Shown: positions 43,448 to 55,836 of the stretch, piece by piece
Numbering within the stretch: the stretch's first letter is position 1
How the letters are laid out: each line of letters begins with the position of its first letter
DNA from: Cyclina sinensis
Lineage: Eukaryota; Mollusca; Bivalvia; Venerida; Veneridae
DNA length: 64,000 bases
Direction: 5' to 3'
Assembly: GCA_012932295.1 (NCBI GenBank)
Contig: JAAONU010000013.1
Location: forward strand, 45,894,627 to 45,958,626
The notes under the pieces: generated by a model
Seen by the model: the letters and a program-made list of their open reading frames with translations, nothing else
Told to the model about the DNA's origin: nothing
Databases searched by the model: none
Position numbers and translations under genes: made by a program

Positions 43448-46400
43448 TGTGGGAACACAATGTCACTGAGAACAGAAAACAGAGCTAAGTGTTAATCTGC
43501 CACTGTTTAAAGAATACAAGGCTACCAAGGACAGGGCTAGGTGTTAATCTGCAACTGTGTAAGACAAGAAGGTTACTTAGAACAGTGTTAGGTGTCAGCC
43601 TGCCATTGTATAAGAATACAGTATTACTGACAACGGGATTAGGTGACAACCTGCCACTGTGTAAGAATACAAGGTTACCAAGAACAAGGCTAGGTGTCAC
43701 CTTGCCACTCTGTAAGAATACAAGGTTATCAAGAACAGGGCTAGGTATTAACCTGCCACTGTGTAAGAATACAAGGTTACCAAGAACAGTGATAGGTGTC
43801 AGCCTGCCACTGTGTAAGAATACAAGGTTCCTGAGTATAGGGCTAGGTGTTTACCTGCCACTGTAAGAATACAAGGTTACCAAGAACAGGGGTAGGTGTT
43901 TACTTGCCACTGTAAGAATACAAAGTTACCAAGAACAGGGCTAGGTATCAGCCTGCCACTGTGTAAGAATACAAGGTTACCAAGGACGGTGCTAGGTGTT
44001 TACCTGCCACTGTAAGAATACAATATTACCAAGAACAGTGCTAGGTGTTAACCTGCCACTGTAAGAATACAAGGTTACCAAGAACAGGGCTAGGTATCAG
44101 GCTGCCACTGTGTAAGAATACAAGGTTACCAAGAACAGTGCTAGGTGTTTACCTGCCACTGCTAGAATACAAGGTTACCAAGAACAGTGCTAGGTGTTTA
44201 CTTGCCATAATCAGAATGCAAGGTTACCAAGAACAGGCCTAGGTGTCAGCCTGCCACTGTTTAAGAATACAAGGTTACCAAGAACAGGGGTAGGTGTTTA
44301 CTTGCCATTGAGTAAGAAAACAAGGTTACTGAGAATAGGGCTAGGTGTTTACCTGCCACTGTAAGAATACAAGGTTACCAAGAACAGGGCTAGGTGTTTA
44401 CCTGCCACTGTAAGAATACAAGATTTCCAAAAACAGTGTTAGGTGTTTATATGCCACTGTAAGAATACAAGGTTACCAAGAACAGGGCTAGGTGTCAGCC
44501 TGCCACTGTGTTAGAATACAAGGTTACCAAGAACAGGGCTAGGTGTTAACCTGCCACTGTAAGAATACAAGGCTACTGAGAACAGGGCTAGGTGTTACCT
44601 GCCACAGTAAGAATACAAGTTTACTGAGAACAGGGCTAGGTGTTAACATGCCACTGTAAGAATACAAGGTTACTGAGAACAGGGCTAGGTGTTAACCTGC
44701 CACAGTAAGAATACAAGGCTACAGAGAAAAGGGCTAGGTGTTAACCTGCCACTGTAAGAATACAAGGCTACTGAGAACAGGGTTAGGTGTTAACCTGCCA
44801 CAGTAAGAATACAAGGCTACAGAGAAAAGGGCTAGGTGTTAACCTGCCACTGTAAGAATACAAGGTTACCAAGAACAGGGCTAGGTATCAGGCTGCCACT
44901 GTGTAAGAATACAAGGTTACCAAGAACAGTGCTAGGTGTTTACCTGCCACTGCTAGAATACAAGGTTACCAAGAACAGTGCTAGGTGTTTACTTGCCATA
45001 ATCAGAATGCAAGGTTACCAAGAACAGGCCTAGGTGTCAGCCTGCCACTGTTTAAGAATACAAGGTTACCAAGAACAGGGGTAGGTGTTTACTTGGCATT
45101 GAGTAAGAAAACAAGGTTACTGAGAATAGGGCTAGGTGTTTACCTGCCACTGTAAGAATACAAGGTTACCAAGAACAGGGCTAGGTGTTTACCTGCCACT
45201 GTAAGAATACAAGATTTCCAAAAACAGTGTTAGGTGTTTATATGCCACTGTAAGAATACAAGGTTACAAAGAACAGGGCTAGGTGTCAGCCTGCCACTGT
45301 GTTAGAATACAAGGTTACCAAGAACAGGGCTAGGTGTTAACCTGCCTCTGTAAGAATACAAGGTTAGCGAGAATAGGGCTAGGTGTTAACCTGCCACTGT
45401 AAGAATACAAGGTTACTGAGAACAGGGCTAGGTGTTAACCTGCCACTGTAAGAATACAAGGCTACTGAGAACAGGGCTAGGTGTTACCTGCCACAGTAAG
45501 AATACAAGTTTACTGAGAACAGGGCTAGGTGTTAACATGCCACTGTAAGAATACAAGGTTACTGAGAACAGGGCTAGGTGTTAACCTGCCACAGTAAGAA
45601 TACAAGGCTACAGAGAAAAGGGCTAGGTGTTAACCTGCCACTGTAAGAATACAAGGCTACTGAGAACAGGGTTAGGTGTTAACCTGCCACAGTAAGAATA
45701 CAAGGCTACAGAGAAAAGGGCTAGGTGTTAACCTGCCACAGTAAGAATACAAGGCTACAGAGAACAGGGCTAGGTGTTAACCTGCCACAATAAGAATACA
45801 AGGCTGCTGAGAACAGGGTAAGGTGTAAACCTGCCACTGTAAGAATACAAGGTTACTGAGAACAGAGCTAAGTGTTAATCTGCCACTGTTTAAAGAATAC
45901 AAGGCTACCAAGGACAGGGCTAGGTGTTAATCTGCAACTGTGTAAGACAAGAAGGTTACTTAGAACAGTGTTAGGTGTCAGCCTGCCATTGAATAAGAAT
46001 ACAGTGTTACTGATAACTGGATTAGGTGACAACCTGCCACTGTGTAAGAATACAAGGTTACCAAGAACAAGGCTAGGTGTCAGCTTGCCACTCTGTAAGA
46101 ATACAAGGTTATCAAGAACAGGGCTAGGTATTAACCTGCCACTGTGTAAGAATACAAAGTTACCAAGAACAGTGCTAGGTGTCAGCCTGCCACTGTGTAA
46201 GAATACAAGGTTCCTGAGTATAGGGCTAAGTGTTTACCTGCCACTGTAAGAATACAAGGTTACCAAGAACAGGGGTAGGTGTTTCCTTGCCACTGTAAGA
46301 ATACAAAGTTACCAAGAACAGGGCTAGGTGTCAGCCTGCCACTGTGTAAGAATACAAGGTTACCAAGAACAGTGGTAGGTGTTTACCTGCCACTGTAAGA

Positions 46401-49335
46401 ATACAATATTACCAAGAACAGTGCTATGTGTTTACCTGCCACTGAAAGAATACAAGGTTACCAAGAACAGGGCTAGGTGTCAGCCTGCCACTGTGTAAGA
46501 ATACAAAGTTACCAAGAACAGTGCTAGGTGTTTACCTGCCACTGTAAGAAAACAAGGTTACCAAGAACAGCACTAGGTGTTTACCTGCCATTGTAAGAAT
46601 GCAAGGTTACCAAGAACAGGGCTAGGTGTCAGCCTGCCACTGTGTAAGAATACAAGGTTACCAAGAACAGGGCTAGGTATCAGGCTGCCACTGTGTAAGA
46701 ATACAAGGTTACCAAGAACAGTGCTAGGTGTTTACCTGCCACTGTTAGAATACAAGGTTACCAAGAACCGTGCTAGGTTTTTACTTGCCATAATCAGAAT
46801 GCAAGGTTACCAAGAACAGGCCTAGGTGTCAGCCTGCCACTGTTTAAGAATACAAGGTTACCAAGAACAGGGGTAGGTGTTTACTTGGCATTGAGTAAGA
46901 AAACAAGGTTACTGAGAATAGGGCTAGGTGTTTACCTGCCACTGTAAGAATACAAGGTTACCAAGAACAGTGCTAGGTGTTTACCTGCCACTGTAAGAAA
47001 ACAAGGTTACCAAGAACAGGGCTAGGTGTTTACCTGCCACTGTAAGAATACAAGATTACCAAAAACAGTGTTAGGTGTTTATATGCCACTGTAAGAATAC
47101 AAGGTTACCAAGAACAGGGCTAGGTGACAGCCTGCCACTGTGTAAGAATACAAGGTTACCAAGAACAGGGCTAGGTGTTAACCTGCCTCTGTAAGAATAC
47201 AAGGTTAGCGAGAACAGGGCTAGGTGTTAACCTGCCACTGTAAGAATACAAGGTTACTGAGAACAGGGCTAGGTGTTAACCTGCCACTGTAAGAATACAA
47301 GGCTACTGAGAACAGGGCTAGGTGTTACCTGCCACAGTAAGAATACAAGTTTACTGAGAACAGGGCTAGGTGTTTACATGCCACTGTAAGAATACAAGGT
47401 TACTGAGAACAGGGCTAGGTGTTAACCTGCCACAGTAAGAATACAAGGCTACAGAGAAAAAGGCTAGGTGTTAACCTGCCACAGTAAGAATACAAGGCTA
47501 CAAAGAACAGGGCTAGGTGTTAACCTGCCACTGTAAGAATACAAGGTTACTGAGAACAGGGCTAGGTGTTAACCTGCCACTGTAAGAATACAAGGCTACA
47601 GAGAAAAGGGCTAGGTGTTTACCTGCCATTGTAAGAATACAAGGTTACCAAGAACAAGGCTGGGTGTTTACCTGCCACTGTAAGAATACAAGGTTACTGA
47701 GAACAGGACTAGGTGTTAACCTGCCACAGGAACAATACAAGGTTACCAAGAAAAGGGCTAGGTGTTAACCTGCCACTGTAAGAATACAAGGTTACGGAGA
47801 ACAGGACTAGGTGTTTACCTGCCACTGTAAGAATACAAGGTTACCGAGAAAAGGGCTAGGTGTTAACCTGCCACAGGAACAATACAAGGTTACAGAGAAC
47901 AGGGCTAGGTGTTTACCTGCCACTATAAGAATACAATGTTACCGAGAACAGGGCTAGGTGTAAACCTGCCACTGTAAGAATACCAGGTTACCCAGAAAAG
48001 GGCTAGGTGTTAACCTGCCACTGTAAGAATACAAGGTTACTGTGAACAGGGCTAGGTGTAAACCTGCCACAGTAAGAATACAAGGTTACCGAGAACAGGG
48101 CTAGGTGTTTACCTGCCACTGTAAGAATTCAATGTTACCGAAAACAGGGCTTGGTGTTTACCTGCCACCGTAAGAATACCAGGTTACCAAGAACAGGACT
48201 AGGTGTTAACCTGCCACTGTAAGAATACAATGTTACCGAGAACAGGGCTAGGTGTTAACCTGCTACTGCATGAATACAAGGCTACAGAGAAAGGGGCTCA
48301 GTGTTTACCTGTCGCTGTAAGAATACAAGGTTACTGAGAACAGTACTAGGTGTTACCTGCCACTGTAAGAATACAAGGTTACAGAGAACAGGGCTAGGTG
48401 TTAACCTGCCACAGTAACAATACAAGGTTACCGAGAACAGGGCTAGGTGTTTACCTGCCACTGTAAGAATACATTGTTACCGAGAACAGAGCTACGTGTT
48501 AACCTGCCACAGTAAGAATACAAGGTTACCAAGAAAAGGGCTCGGTGTTTACCTGCCACTGTAAGAATACAATGTTACTGAGAACAGGTCTAGGTGTTAA
48601 CTTGCCACAGTAAGAATACAAGGCTGCAGAGAAAGGGGCTCCGTGTTTACCTGCCACAGTAAGAAAACAAGGTTACTGAGAACAGGGCTAGGTGTTACTT
48701 GCCACTGTAAGAATACAAGGTTTTTGAGAACAGGGATAGGTGTTAACCTGCCACTGTAAAATTTACAAGGTTACTGAGAACAGGGCTAGGTGTTAACCTG
48801 CCACTGTAAGAATACAAGGCTACAGAGAACAGGGCTAGGTGTTTACCTGCCACTGTAAGAATACACGGTAACTGAGAAAAGGGTTAGGTGTTTACCTGCC
48901 ACAGTAAGAATACAAGGTTACTGAGAACAGGGCTAGGTGTTAACCTGCCACAGTAAGAATACAAGTCTACAGAGAAAAGGGTTCGGTGTTACCTGCCACT
49001 ATAAGAATACAAGGTTACTGAGAACAGGGCTAGGTGTTAACCTGCCACAGTAAGAATACAAGGCTACAGAGAAAAGGTCTCAGTGTTTACCTGCCATTGT
49101 TAGAATACAAGGCTATAATGAAAAGGGCTCGGTGTTTACCTGCCACTGTAAGAATACAAGTCTACTGAGATCAGGGCTAGGTGTTAACCTGCCACAGTAA
49201 GAATACAAGGCTACAGAGAAAAGGGTTCAGTATTACCTGCCAATGTAAGAATACAAGGCTACTAAGAACAGGGCTAGGTGTTAACCTGCCACTGTAAGAA
49301 TACAAGGCTACTGAGAACAAGGCTTGGTGTGCCTG
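43448..49335. repeat. about 49-bp minisatellite, 5.9 kb (roughly 120 copies)
   Basis: Units contain AAGAATACAAGGTTACCAAG, AACAGGGCTAGGTGTTAACC and TGCCACTGT. Unit lengths are 49 bp (GTAAGAATAC form) or 51 bp (GTGTAAGAATAC form). Runs of the 51-bp form stay open with a 17-residue period (LPLCKNTRLPRTGLGV), which explains the 65-125 codon frames. Larger blocks are duplicated within the array: 44045-44242 recurs at 44836-45033, part of it again near 46670, and 43489-43866 recurs at 45872-46249. Confidence 0.94.
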
Positions 49336-49922
49336 TGCAATAAAACTTTAATTTGGAGTGATGTCGACTCATGCTATCTTTGCTAGTTCCATTTGAAAAC
49401 TTCATAAAAGGTACCAGTACATAATTGTGAAAAACTCACTTTCTACTTATCTGAGGTCTTATTGGTCTGTCTTGATTTAAGGAGATTTTAACATTTTAAG
49501 TGTTGATATTGTTTGAAAGTTATCTAAATTTTATATTCATGTAAAACGCTGTTTCTAATTTACATCATTAGAAAAAACCAATAAAGCTTGTTTTAACACA
49601 AAGATGTTTATGATCTTGTTTGTTGTGAAAAAGAGATGTGAATCTTGACTTTTTAGACTGACGTTATTATGTGTGGATTGTACTGTTTATACATGTACAT
49701 TTAATGTTTATTGGTAGAAATAATTGGTGGTGAGATGTTGTAAGGTAGCAGGTAATTAATATTTCTGTGAATGTGCTCTAATAAATTGATTTGTAAGTAA
49801 TTTGAAACAAGGAACTATTAACTGTGCTACAGATAATTGATTTTTGTCAAATGTACATTGGAATAACATACAGTGACATCTCGGAGCAAAGTTCAGATGT
49901 AAAGAATGTGATAAAAATATTT
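49336..49922. other. intron sequence, nothing recognised
   Basis: AT-rich unique-looking intron. Confidence 0.45.
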
Positions 49923-50926
49923 ATACCCTCAAAACAAAGTTTGTGGGGTATATAGGAGCCACCCGGTGGTTGGTCGGTCAGTTGGTGGGGCGGTTGGTTG
50001 GGCTGTACCTTGTTTGGAGCATAACTTGAAAACTACTGGTTGGAATTCAATGCAACTTCATACAATGGTCAAGCACAATGAGAGGAAGTGCAGTGTCCAA
50101 GAATCATAACTCCATCTTCACAGTTATTGCCATTTGTTGGTTTTCCTTGTCCGGAGCATAACTTGAAAACTACAGGTTGAAATTTAGTACTTCATAAAAT
50201 GGTCAAGCACAATGAGTGGAAGTGCAGTGTCCAAGAGTCATAACTCCATCTTCACTAGTTGCAGAGTTATTGCCCTTTATTGGTTTTCTTTGTCTGGAGC
50301 GTAACTTGAAAACTACTGGTTGGAATTCATTGCGACTTCATACAATGGTCAAGCATAGTGAAAGGAAGTGCAGTGTTCAAGAATCATAACTCCTTCTTCA
50401 CTATTTGCAGAGTTATTGCCCTTTGTTTGTTTTTCCTGTGCATGGAGCATAACTTGAAAACTACTGTTTGGAATTCAGTGCAACTTCATACATGGTCAAG
50501 CACAATTAAAGGAAGTGCAGTGTTCAAGAATCATAACTTCATCTTCTATATTTGCAGAGTTAATGCCCTTTGTTGGTTTTCCTTGTCCGGAGCATAACTT
50601 GAAAACTACTGGTTGGAATTCAGTACAACTTCATACAATGATCAAGCACAATAATAGAAGTGCAGTATACAAGAACTATAACTCAACCTTCACTATTTGC
50701 AGAGTTATTGCCCTTTGTTGGATTTCCTTGTCCAGAACATAACTTGAAAACTACTGTTTGGAATTCAATGCAACTTCATACAATGGTCAAGCACAATGAG
50801 TGGATGTGCAGTGTACAAGAGCTGTAACTGTGTCTTCACTATTTGCACAGTTTTTCTGTTACTAATAACTTCCTGAGTTCTGAAGCGGTCTTGTGGGGGT
50901 ATTAATCACATTTAGTGATAGCTCTA
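49923..50926 (+). mobile_element. HINE-like element, ATACCCTC family, second copy
   Basis: The 5' end is ATACCCTCAAAACAAAGTTT with GTGGGGTAT as hairpin partner. The interior has five to six 140-bp units with GGAGCATAACTTGAAAACTA, GGAATTCAATGCAACTTCAT and TCAAGCACAATGAG. The 3' end is GGGGGTAT, TA, the hairpin ATCACATTTAGTGAT, AGCTCTAG and TTT. The hairpin plus CTAG is the canonical Helitron-type 3' end, which supports the rolling-circle assignment of the whole group. Confidence 0.8.
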
Positions 50927-53672
50927 GTTTGAAGTGTTATGATCAAATAATTAAGACATGGGCTTGGTAGATAAACATAAACATAAGATAAACATAAAGT
51001 TAAGCTGGCTAGTATTAAGACCACTTACCCATCTGAAATGACAGTAAATGATTTAATTAAGGATGGTGAATCTTAAGTTGGACTGATGAGGATGATTGCT
51101 TTTGCAAATGGGGTATTGCATGATAGTTCTGTCATGAAATAATGGTTCCTGGATAATGGCTTATAATGCATGCATATTTCAAATAATTTGCAGTTCCAAA
51201 GGTTTTTCAGTCTGGGGGTAGAAATATATTTCTGAGGTATCAAAAATGCGTTAAGGTAACACCCAAGTGCTTGCAGCAAATTTGTGTGGGCATATTGCTA
51301 GATTTTTCTTTTTGCAATACAAAAAGTGTGCATTTACTTGTGTCTCATTCTTTGACAAAAGAGTTCATTAAATGCTGTTTCATTTCCTAAACAATCTCAA
51401 ATTAACTTATGATTATGACATACCTTTACATGACTGTGCTTGACATGGTGAAAGTATATTTACAGCTCATGAAAAGGTAAAGGGATATCCTTTTTTCTTC
51501 TTTCGGGTCTGTGCTCATTTGCATAGTAAGATTCTGAGCTCCAGTACAGGAATTATGTGTCAGCTAATTTTCACCTACCAGTAGTTTTTCCTCAAACTAG
51601 AACCACACTGTTTGTGTTATTTGTAGAGTAACTGATCTTTTATCTGTTGAATCTAGTGTCAGATTACCTCACTGCATTATTTACAATTAGTAATAAAATT
51701 TGAGACTGTTTTGAAATGAAACAATCTAAGAAATTTAAATAGAAATTGCCGTTTGTGTAAACTATGGGTATTAAATTCTAATGAAGACAGGGAGAATAAA
51801 GGAGTACCAGTCTTATACAAGGGATGTTATAGTGAATGCACAGCTTTATGTTTGAAAAATTGCTTTTGATCTGAATGCATTTACTTACAGCTAACAAAGT
51901 TCTTTTGTCATAAAGGTGTTCATCCTATCGACTTTGAATATTATGTAAATAAGAAAAACATTCTCATATCTGACCAATTAAATTATTTCAGAAATAATCT
52001 TTCCATACCTTTTAGGTATTAAAAAATCTTGGTAGGCTCACAGGATAATAAGATCAATATTTAGAGCAGCTAAAATTGTGATTTATGTAACTAGATAAAA
52101 TATCTTAAAACTTTTATACAAACTAAGTATTCTGCAGTTAATTGCTTGTATTGCTGTTTCCTAGCTCAGCTTTACAGCAGAAGAACCTTCTTTCAAACAG
52201 CTTGGAACCCAGTCTCCACGATTCTTTTATCCGGATATTATCAAAGGGATAATATTGATGACAAGACTTGCAGCTTTCCCATATATAAAAACATCCATAT
52301 GTCTTAAATGTATCTGACGACTTTTCAGAGCCATTTCTAACTGTTGCTAACTTAAAGCTTATCTGTCCATCTATCTATCTGAGTATATATTATGTCCCCG
52401 GAAGAGTTCAATTTAGTTTATAGGGGCTTGTGTAAAATACAGAGGGCATCCCAGAGACCCTCTGGAAGTGTATAGTTACTTACAAATGAAACCCAGTTGA
52501 AAGTCTCCTGCCAAAGACAGTTAGTAATGCTAATGGAGGGGTGGAGAATCTTACTTTGTGATACTATTTATTAGCCATCTCTGCTTCCAAATTTCAGTGA
52601 TCAAATATAAATGTCCTCATTAAAATTTGTCTATATTTTTTATCTTGTCATCCATATAAAAGTTTTCAGGCATTAAATCTTTTTGTTACATTTTCTTGTA
52701 CTAGGAAATAACCACAGTTCCCATAGGTTATAAAATTGCATTGTCACTTCTTAAAGTTACCATTTTTTTCTTATTCTGGTAAGCTTTAGGATATTGAGAA
52801 CTTGTATAACCATATATTCTGATAATATATATTGTGGAAAGTACATCATGTTATATGTTATAAATGGAATAAGTATAATGTGCTTAGACAGATGTATGTG
52901 CCATTGTTCATTTCTTTGCATTCAGAGCTGTTGTAACTATACACTCTAGAAGATTCAGTCCAGGCCTTGAGATGATGACAGATTGTCAGCTGCAATCTTT
53001 TTTTGTGTATAAAACCATAATTAGTTTAATTACTCTAAATGAAGTGGCATAATTATAAGTTCTGAGTATCTGTCAGCTCACCAAGTCTTGAGGTATTCTA
53101 GTCACTTTTTGTGTCATATTCTTGTCCATAACTACTTTATGATCACTGAAGAGTACCCAGTTATCATGTACTAAGTGAATTAATGTGCTTTCATTTTAAG
53201 CAGAAAGATATGGTTAAATTGAATATTTAGTGACATCTTCATAATTTATTCATCTAAAGAATCATATATTAATTTTTTTCATACTGTCTTTAGATTGGAA
53301 AATAAAATGAAAGGAGCTTATCTGGTCCAATGGAAAGAAAAGAGATTTAAATCAACTTAGCTCACTATTCTGCCATATATAAGATGTTTTTAAGATATAC
53401 AAGTATGAATAAAGCAGGTCTGATAATTGAGTACAGGTAATACTTTTACAAGGTGAGATGTACAGGACCATTGTGGTCTTCTCAATTTGTATACATTTAT
53501 TGTTATGCAGCTTAGACAGTGTCATAATTTCAAGGCCAGACTTTTTCAACAACTTGCATTAGTGGATCTGAGATACAGCAGTGCTGATCTTGGTCCAGTT
53601 TCAGCTGCAGTTTAGAGACAGTCTTGATCTCAAAGTAGAGATATATCCCATGTATTGTCATACATTAAAATA
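50927..53672. other. long intron stretch, nothing recognised
   Basis: About 2.7 kb of AT-rich sequence without tandem repeats, element termini or supported coding sequence. Minus-strand frames near 51073-51279 and 53352-53552 look random. This is the least repetitive part of the window. Confidence 0.5.
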
Positions 53673-54465
53673 CAGTAAAGTCTCGCTCTGCGACCGACCC
53701 TTTTTTGCGGGCAAATCGATATTACAACTGCTTTTTTCCGGTCCCGACTTTTTTGCTATATAATTAAATGGTCGTAAGGTCCGATATTACGACCGACGGG
53801 CTACTACGTATTACGACCACTTTTTAAGGTCCGAATTCCCATTTCACAATGAAAGTGTCACCAATTATCACCAATAAACAACATAATACGACAATCGTCA
53901 TCAAGCTGTGAACGATTTGCGGTACAATTTATGAAAATTAATATTTATAAACTTTAGGCTATTAGTAATTTAAAGGAACATTATTATATACTTCAATGTT
54001 TGTATCATAAAAATGGTACTGATTAATGCAGAACAAAGAAATACGTTATGAAAGACGAAATAGGTGTTAATAATGCCCAATTTCGGATAGGTATGTTATT
54101 ACGGCTACAAGTGAAAAACTGTCAAAAATAAATCGTGTACAGTAGGATTTCAGTGTTGCTAATTATGAAAACAGCTTGAAAGAAAAATTGCACTGTATAC
54201 TTTCGAGTTTTAATTCATTTTATGTCGCACTAACATGAAAATTATGTGAAAAAATATCATGTTATTGTAGAATAAAATTGATACCATTAGTTAGTATTTT
54301 TCCATAATTTACCTCTTCAACAAGGTTATTATAGCTAATAATAACCCTTTACAACAGATGAGAAATTGATTGAAGGCTAGCACGGGTCTCGGAATTAAGA
54401 CCGACTCGATAATAAGACCACTTCTCCCAGGTCCCGAAAGTGGTCTTAATAGCGAGACTTTACTG
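53673..54465. mobile_element. pogo/Tigger-like non-autonomous element, TA-flanked
   Basis: A 793-bp block with termini CAGTAAAGTCTCGCT and (inverted) the same 15 nt, AGCGAGACTTTACTG. TA lies on each side (53671-53672, 54466-54467). Inside each end are related motifs such as GCGACCGACC, ATTACGACCGAC and, inverted, AAGACCAC. No transposase frame. CAGT termini plus TA duplication fit the pogo branch of Tc1/mariner. Confidence 0.85.
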
Positions 54466-54807
54466 TACATTTAAATGTGTAAAAACCAAAGTGAAAAAAA
54501 AAACAAAGAAAAAAAAAGAAAAAAAAGAAACAGTATGTTTTTCATGTCTGTCTTCTTGATGTTGTAAGGATGCCATAGCTTTGTTCATTATAGTTGAGAA
54601 GTTTTAAAATTCAGCCAACTACTTGTAGCAAAGGTGAACATGACTTTCCTTATATTGTGGTTGGAATGAATAACACACCTTGTTGATTTTATCTAACATA
54701 TCTCTAACATATCGAGATGTCTTTGATCCACTAGTGCTCCATTTGACTTGTGTGTATTGTATTTATAGTGTGCTTGTAATCTTATTCACAGTTTTGCTAT
54801 TCTTAAG
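54466..54807. other. intron sequence before exon 11
   Basis: Contains an A-rich tract near 54495-54530 and the weak acceptor TATTCTTAAG. No other feature. Confidence 0.5.
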
Positions 54808-54869
54808 GTGCAGGAGACATGAATACTTTGGGGAAAAAGGCACAACTGACAAGTGCAATTAAAAACCTG
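54808..54869 (+). CDS. PTP-PEST-type tyrosine phosphatase, exon 11 in window
   Basis: A 62-nt exon between TATTCTTAAG and GTAAGA. Its first 2 nt plus the G left from exon 10 make a Gly codon, followed by AGDMNTLGKKAQLTSAIKNL. The frame fits exactly and stays open, leaving in phase 0. The basic, helical-looking sequence fits a continuation of the tail. I do not recognise a specific motif. Support is splice sites plus frame, not homology. Confidence 0.68.
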
Positions 54870-54947
54870 GTAAGAACAAAATAAATGTTGTAACTTTTTC
54901 CTTAATAAATTCATTAAGTCTAGTTAGAGCAGTATAAGGTGTTCTTT

Positions 54948-55834
54948 AACTCACTTGAGGATATGCTTAAGGTGAGCTTTTGTCATCGCCCTGTGTCTGT
55001 CATGCGCCATCAACTTAACAATGCTTTAAACAGCACCTCTTCCTAAACCATTTGGTGAAAGTTTATAAAACTTATAGGAATGTACCTTCATTAAGCTCAA
55101 AAAATATTGTTCAAAGAATTCGATTCCATACAGTACTCTGGTTGCTATGGCAACAAGACTGAAAAACTTTAAAATTTTCTTGTCTAAAACTACTAGACCC
55201 AGAGGTCTGAAATTCAGTTTGTAGCATTGTCTTGTGGACCTGTACCAATGTTGTTTAAATAATGTCCCTGCGGTAACTATTGGCTAAGCCAGAGTGGTCA
55301 AATGTTTTACATAGAAATATAGAAAATTTTAAATATTCTTCTTGTATGAAACTACAATACCCTGAGTTCTGAAATTTTGCATGAAGCTTTGTCTAGTGGA
55401 CTTCTGCCAAGATTGTTTAAATTTTGTCCCTGAGGTCACTTTTGGCTTGGCCTGAAGGGTCACATCTTTTACAAAAGATATGGAAGAAAAGGCTCAGATG
55501 CTTTACATTGACTTATATTGGCAATCTCATAAAAAATCTTCTTTTCAGAAACTGCTATACTGAGATTTCAAAGATTTGGTGGGTAACATTCTCTAGTAGT
55601 ATTGTATCAGGTTTGTTTTAAGTATGTCAATTGAGTAAAAGAAAATGTTTAAAATTAGGCTGAGACTTCTGAAATTTGATAGAAGCATTGTCTAGTGGAC
55701 CTTTACCAATTGTTCAAGTTTTGCTCTTTATTTAGTCATTCCTTTTTATTTTGGTGGTAAATACATTATATGGCACTTGTCTTTCTTAGCAGTTGTACTC
55801 AGGTGAGTGCATTATGCCCGTCATGTCCCTCTTG
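54948..55834 (+). mobile_element. HINE-like element, decayed AGCTCACC family
   Basis: A divergent copy. The 5' end is AACTCACTTGAGGATATGC with TTAAGGTGAGCT. The interior has CTACTAGACCCAGAGGTCTG and GTGGACCTGTACCAATG units of about 180 bp. The 3' end is CTCAGGTGAGTGC, a degenerate hairpin TGCCCGTCATGTCCC, TCTTG and TT. A second, less diverged copy begins right after the TT. Confidence 0.68.
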
Positions 55835-55836
55835 TT

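Noticed and set aside
43489..46825. Several plus-strand frames of 65-125 codons with KNTRLPRTGLG repeats
   Set aside because: They arise where 51-bp units keep the frame inside a minisatellite; neighbouring 49-bp units break it.
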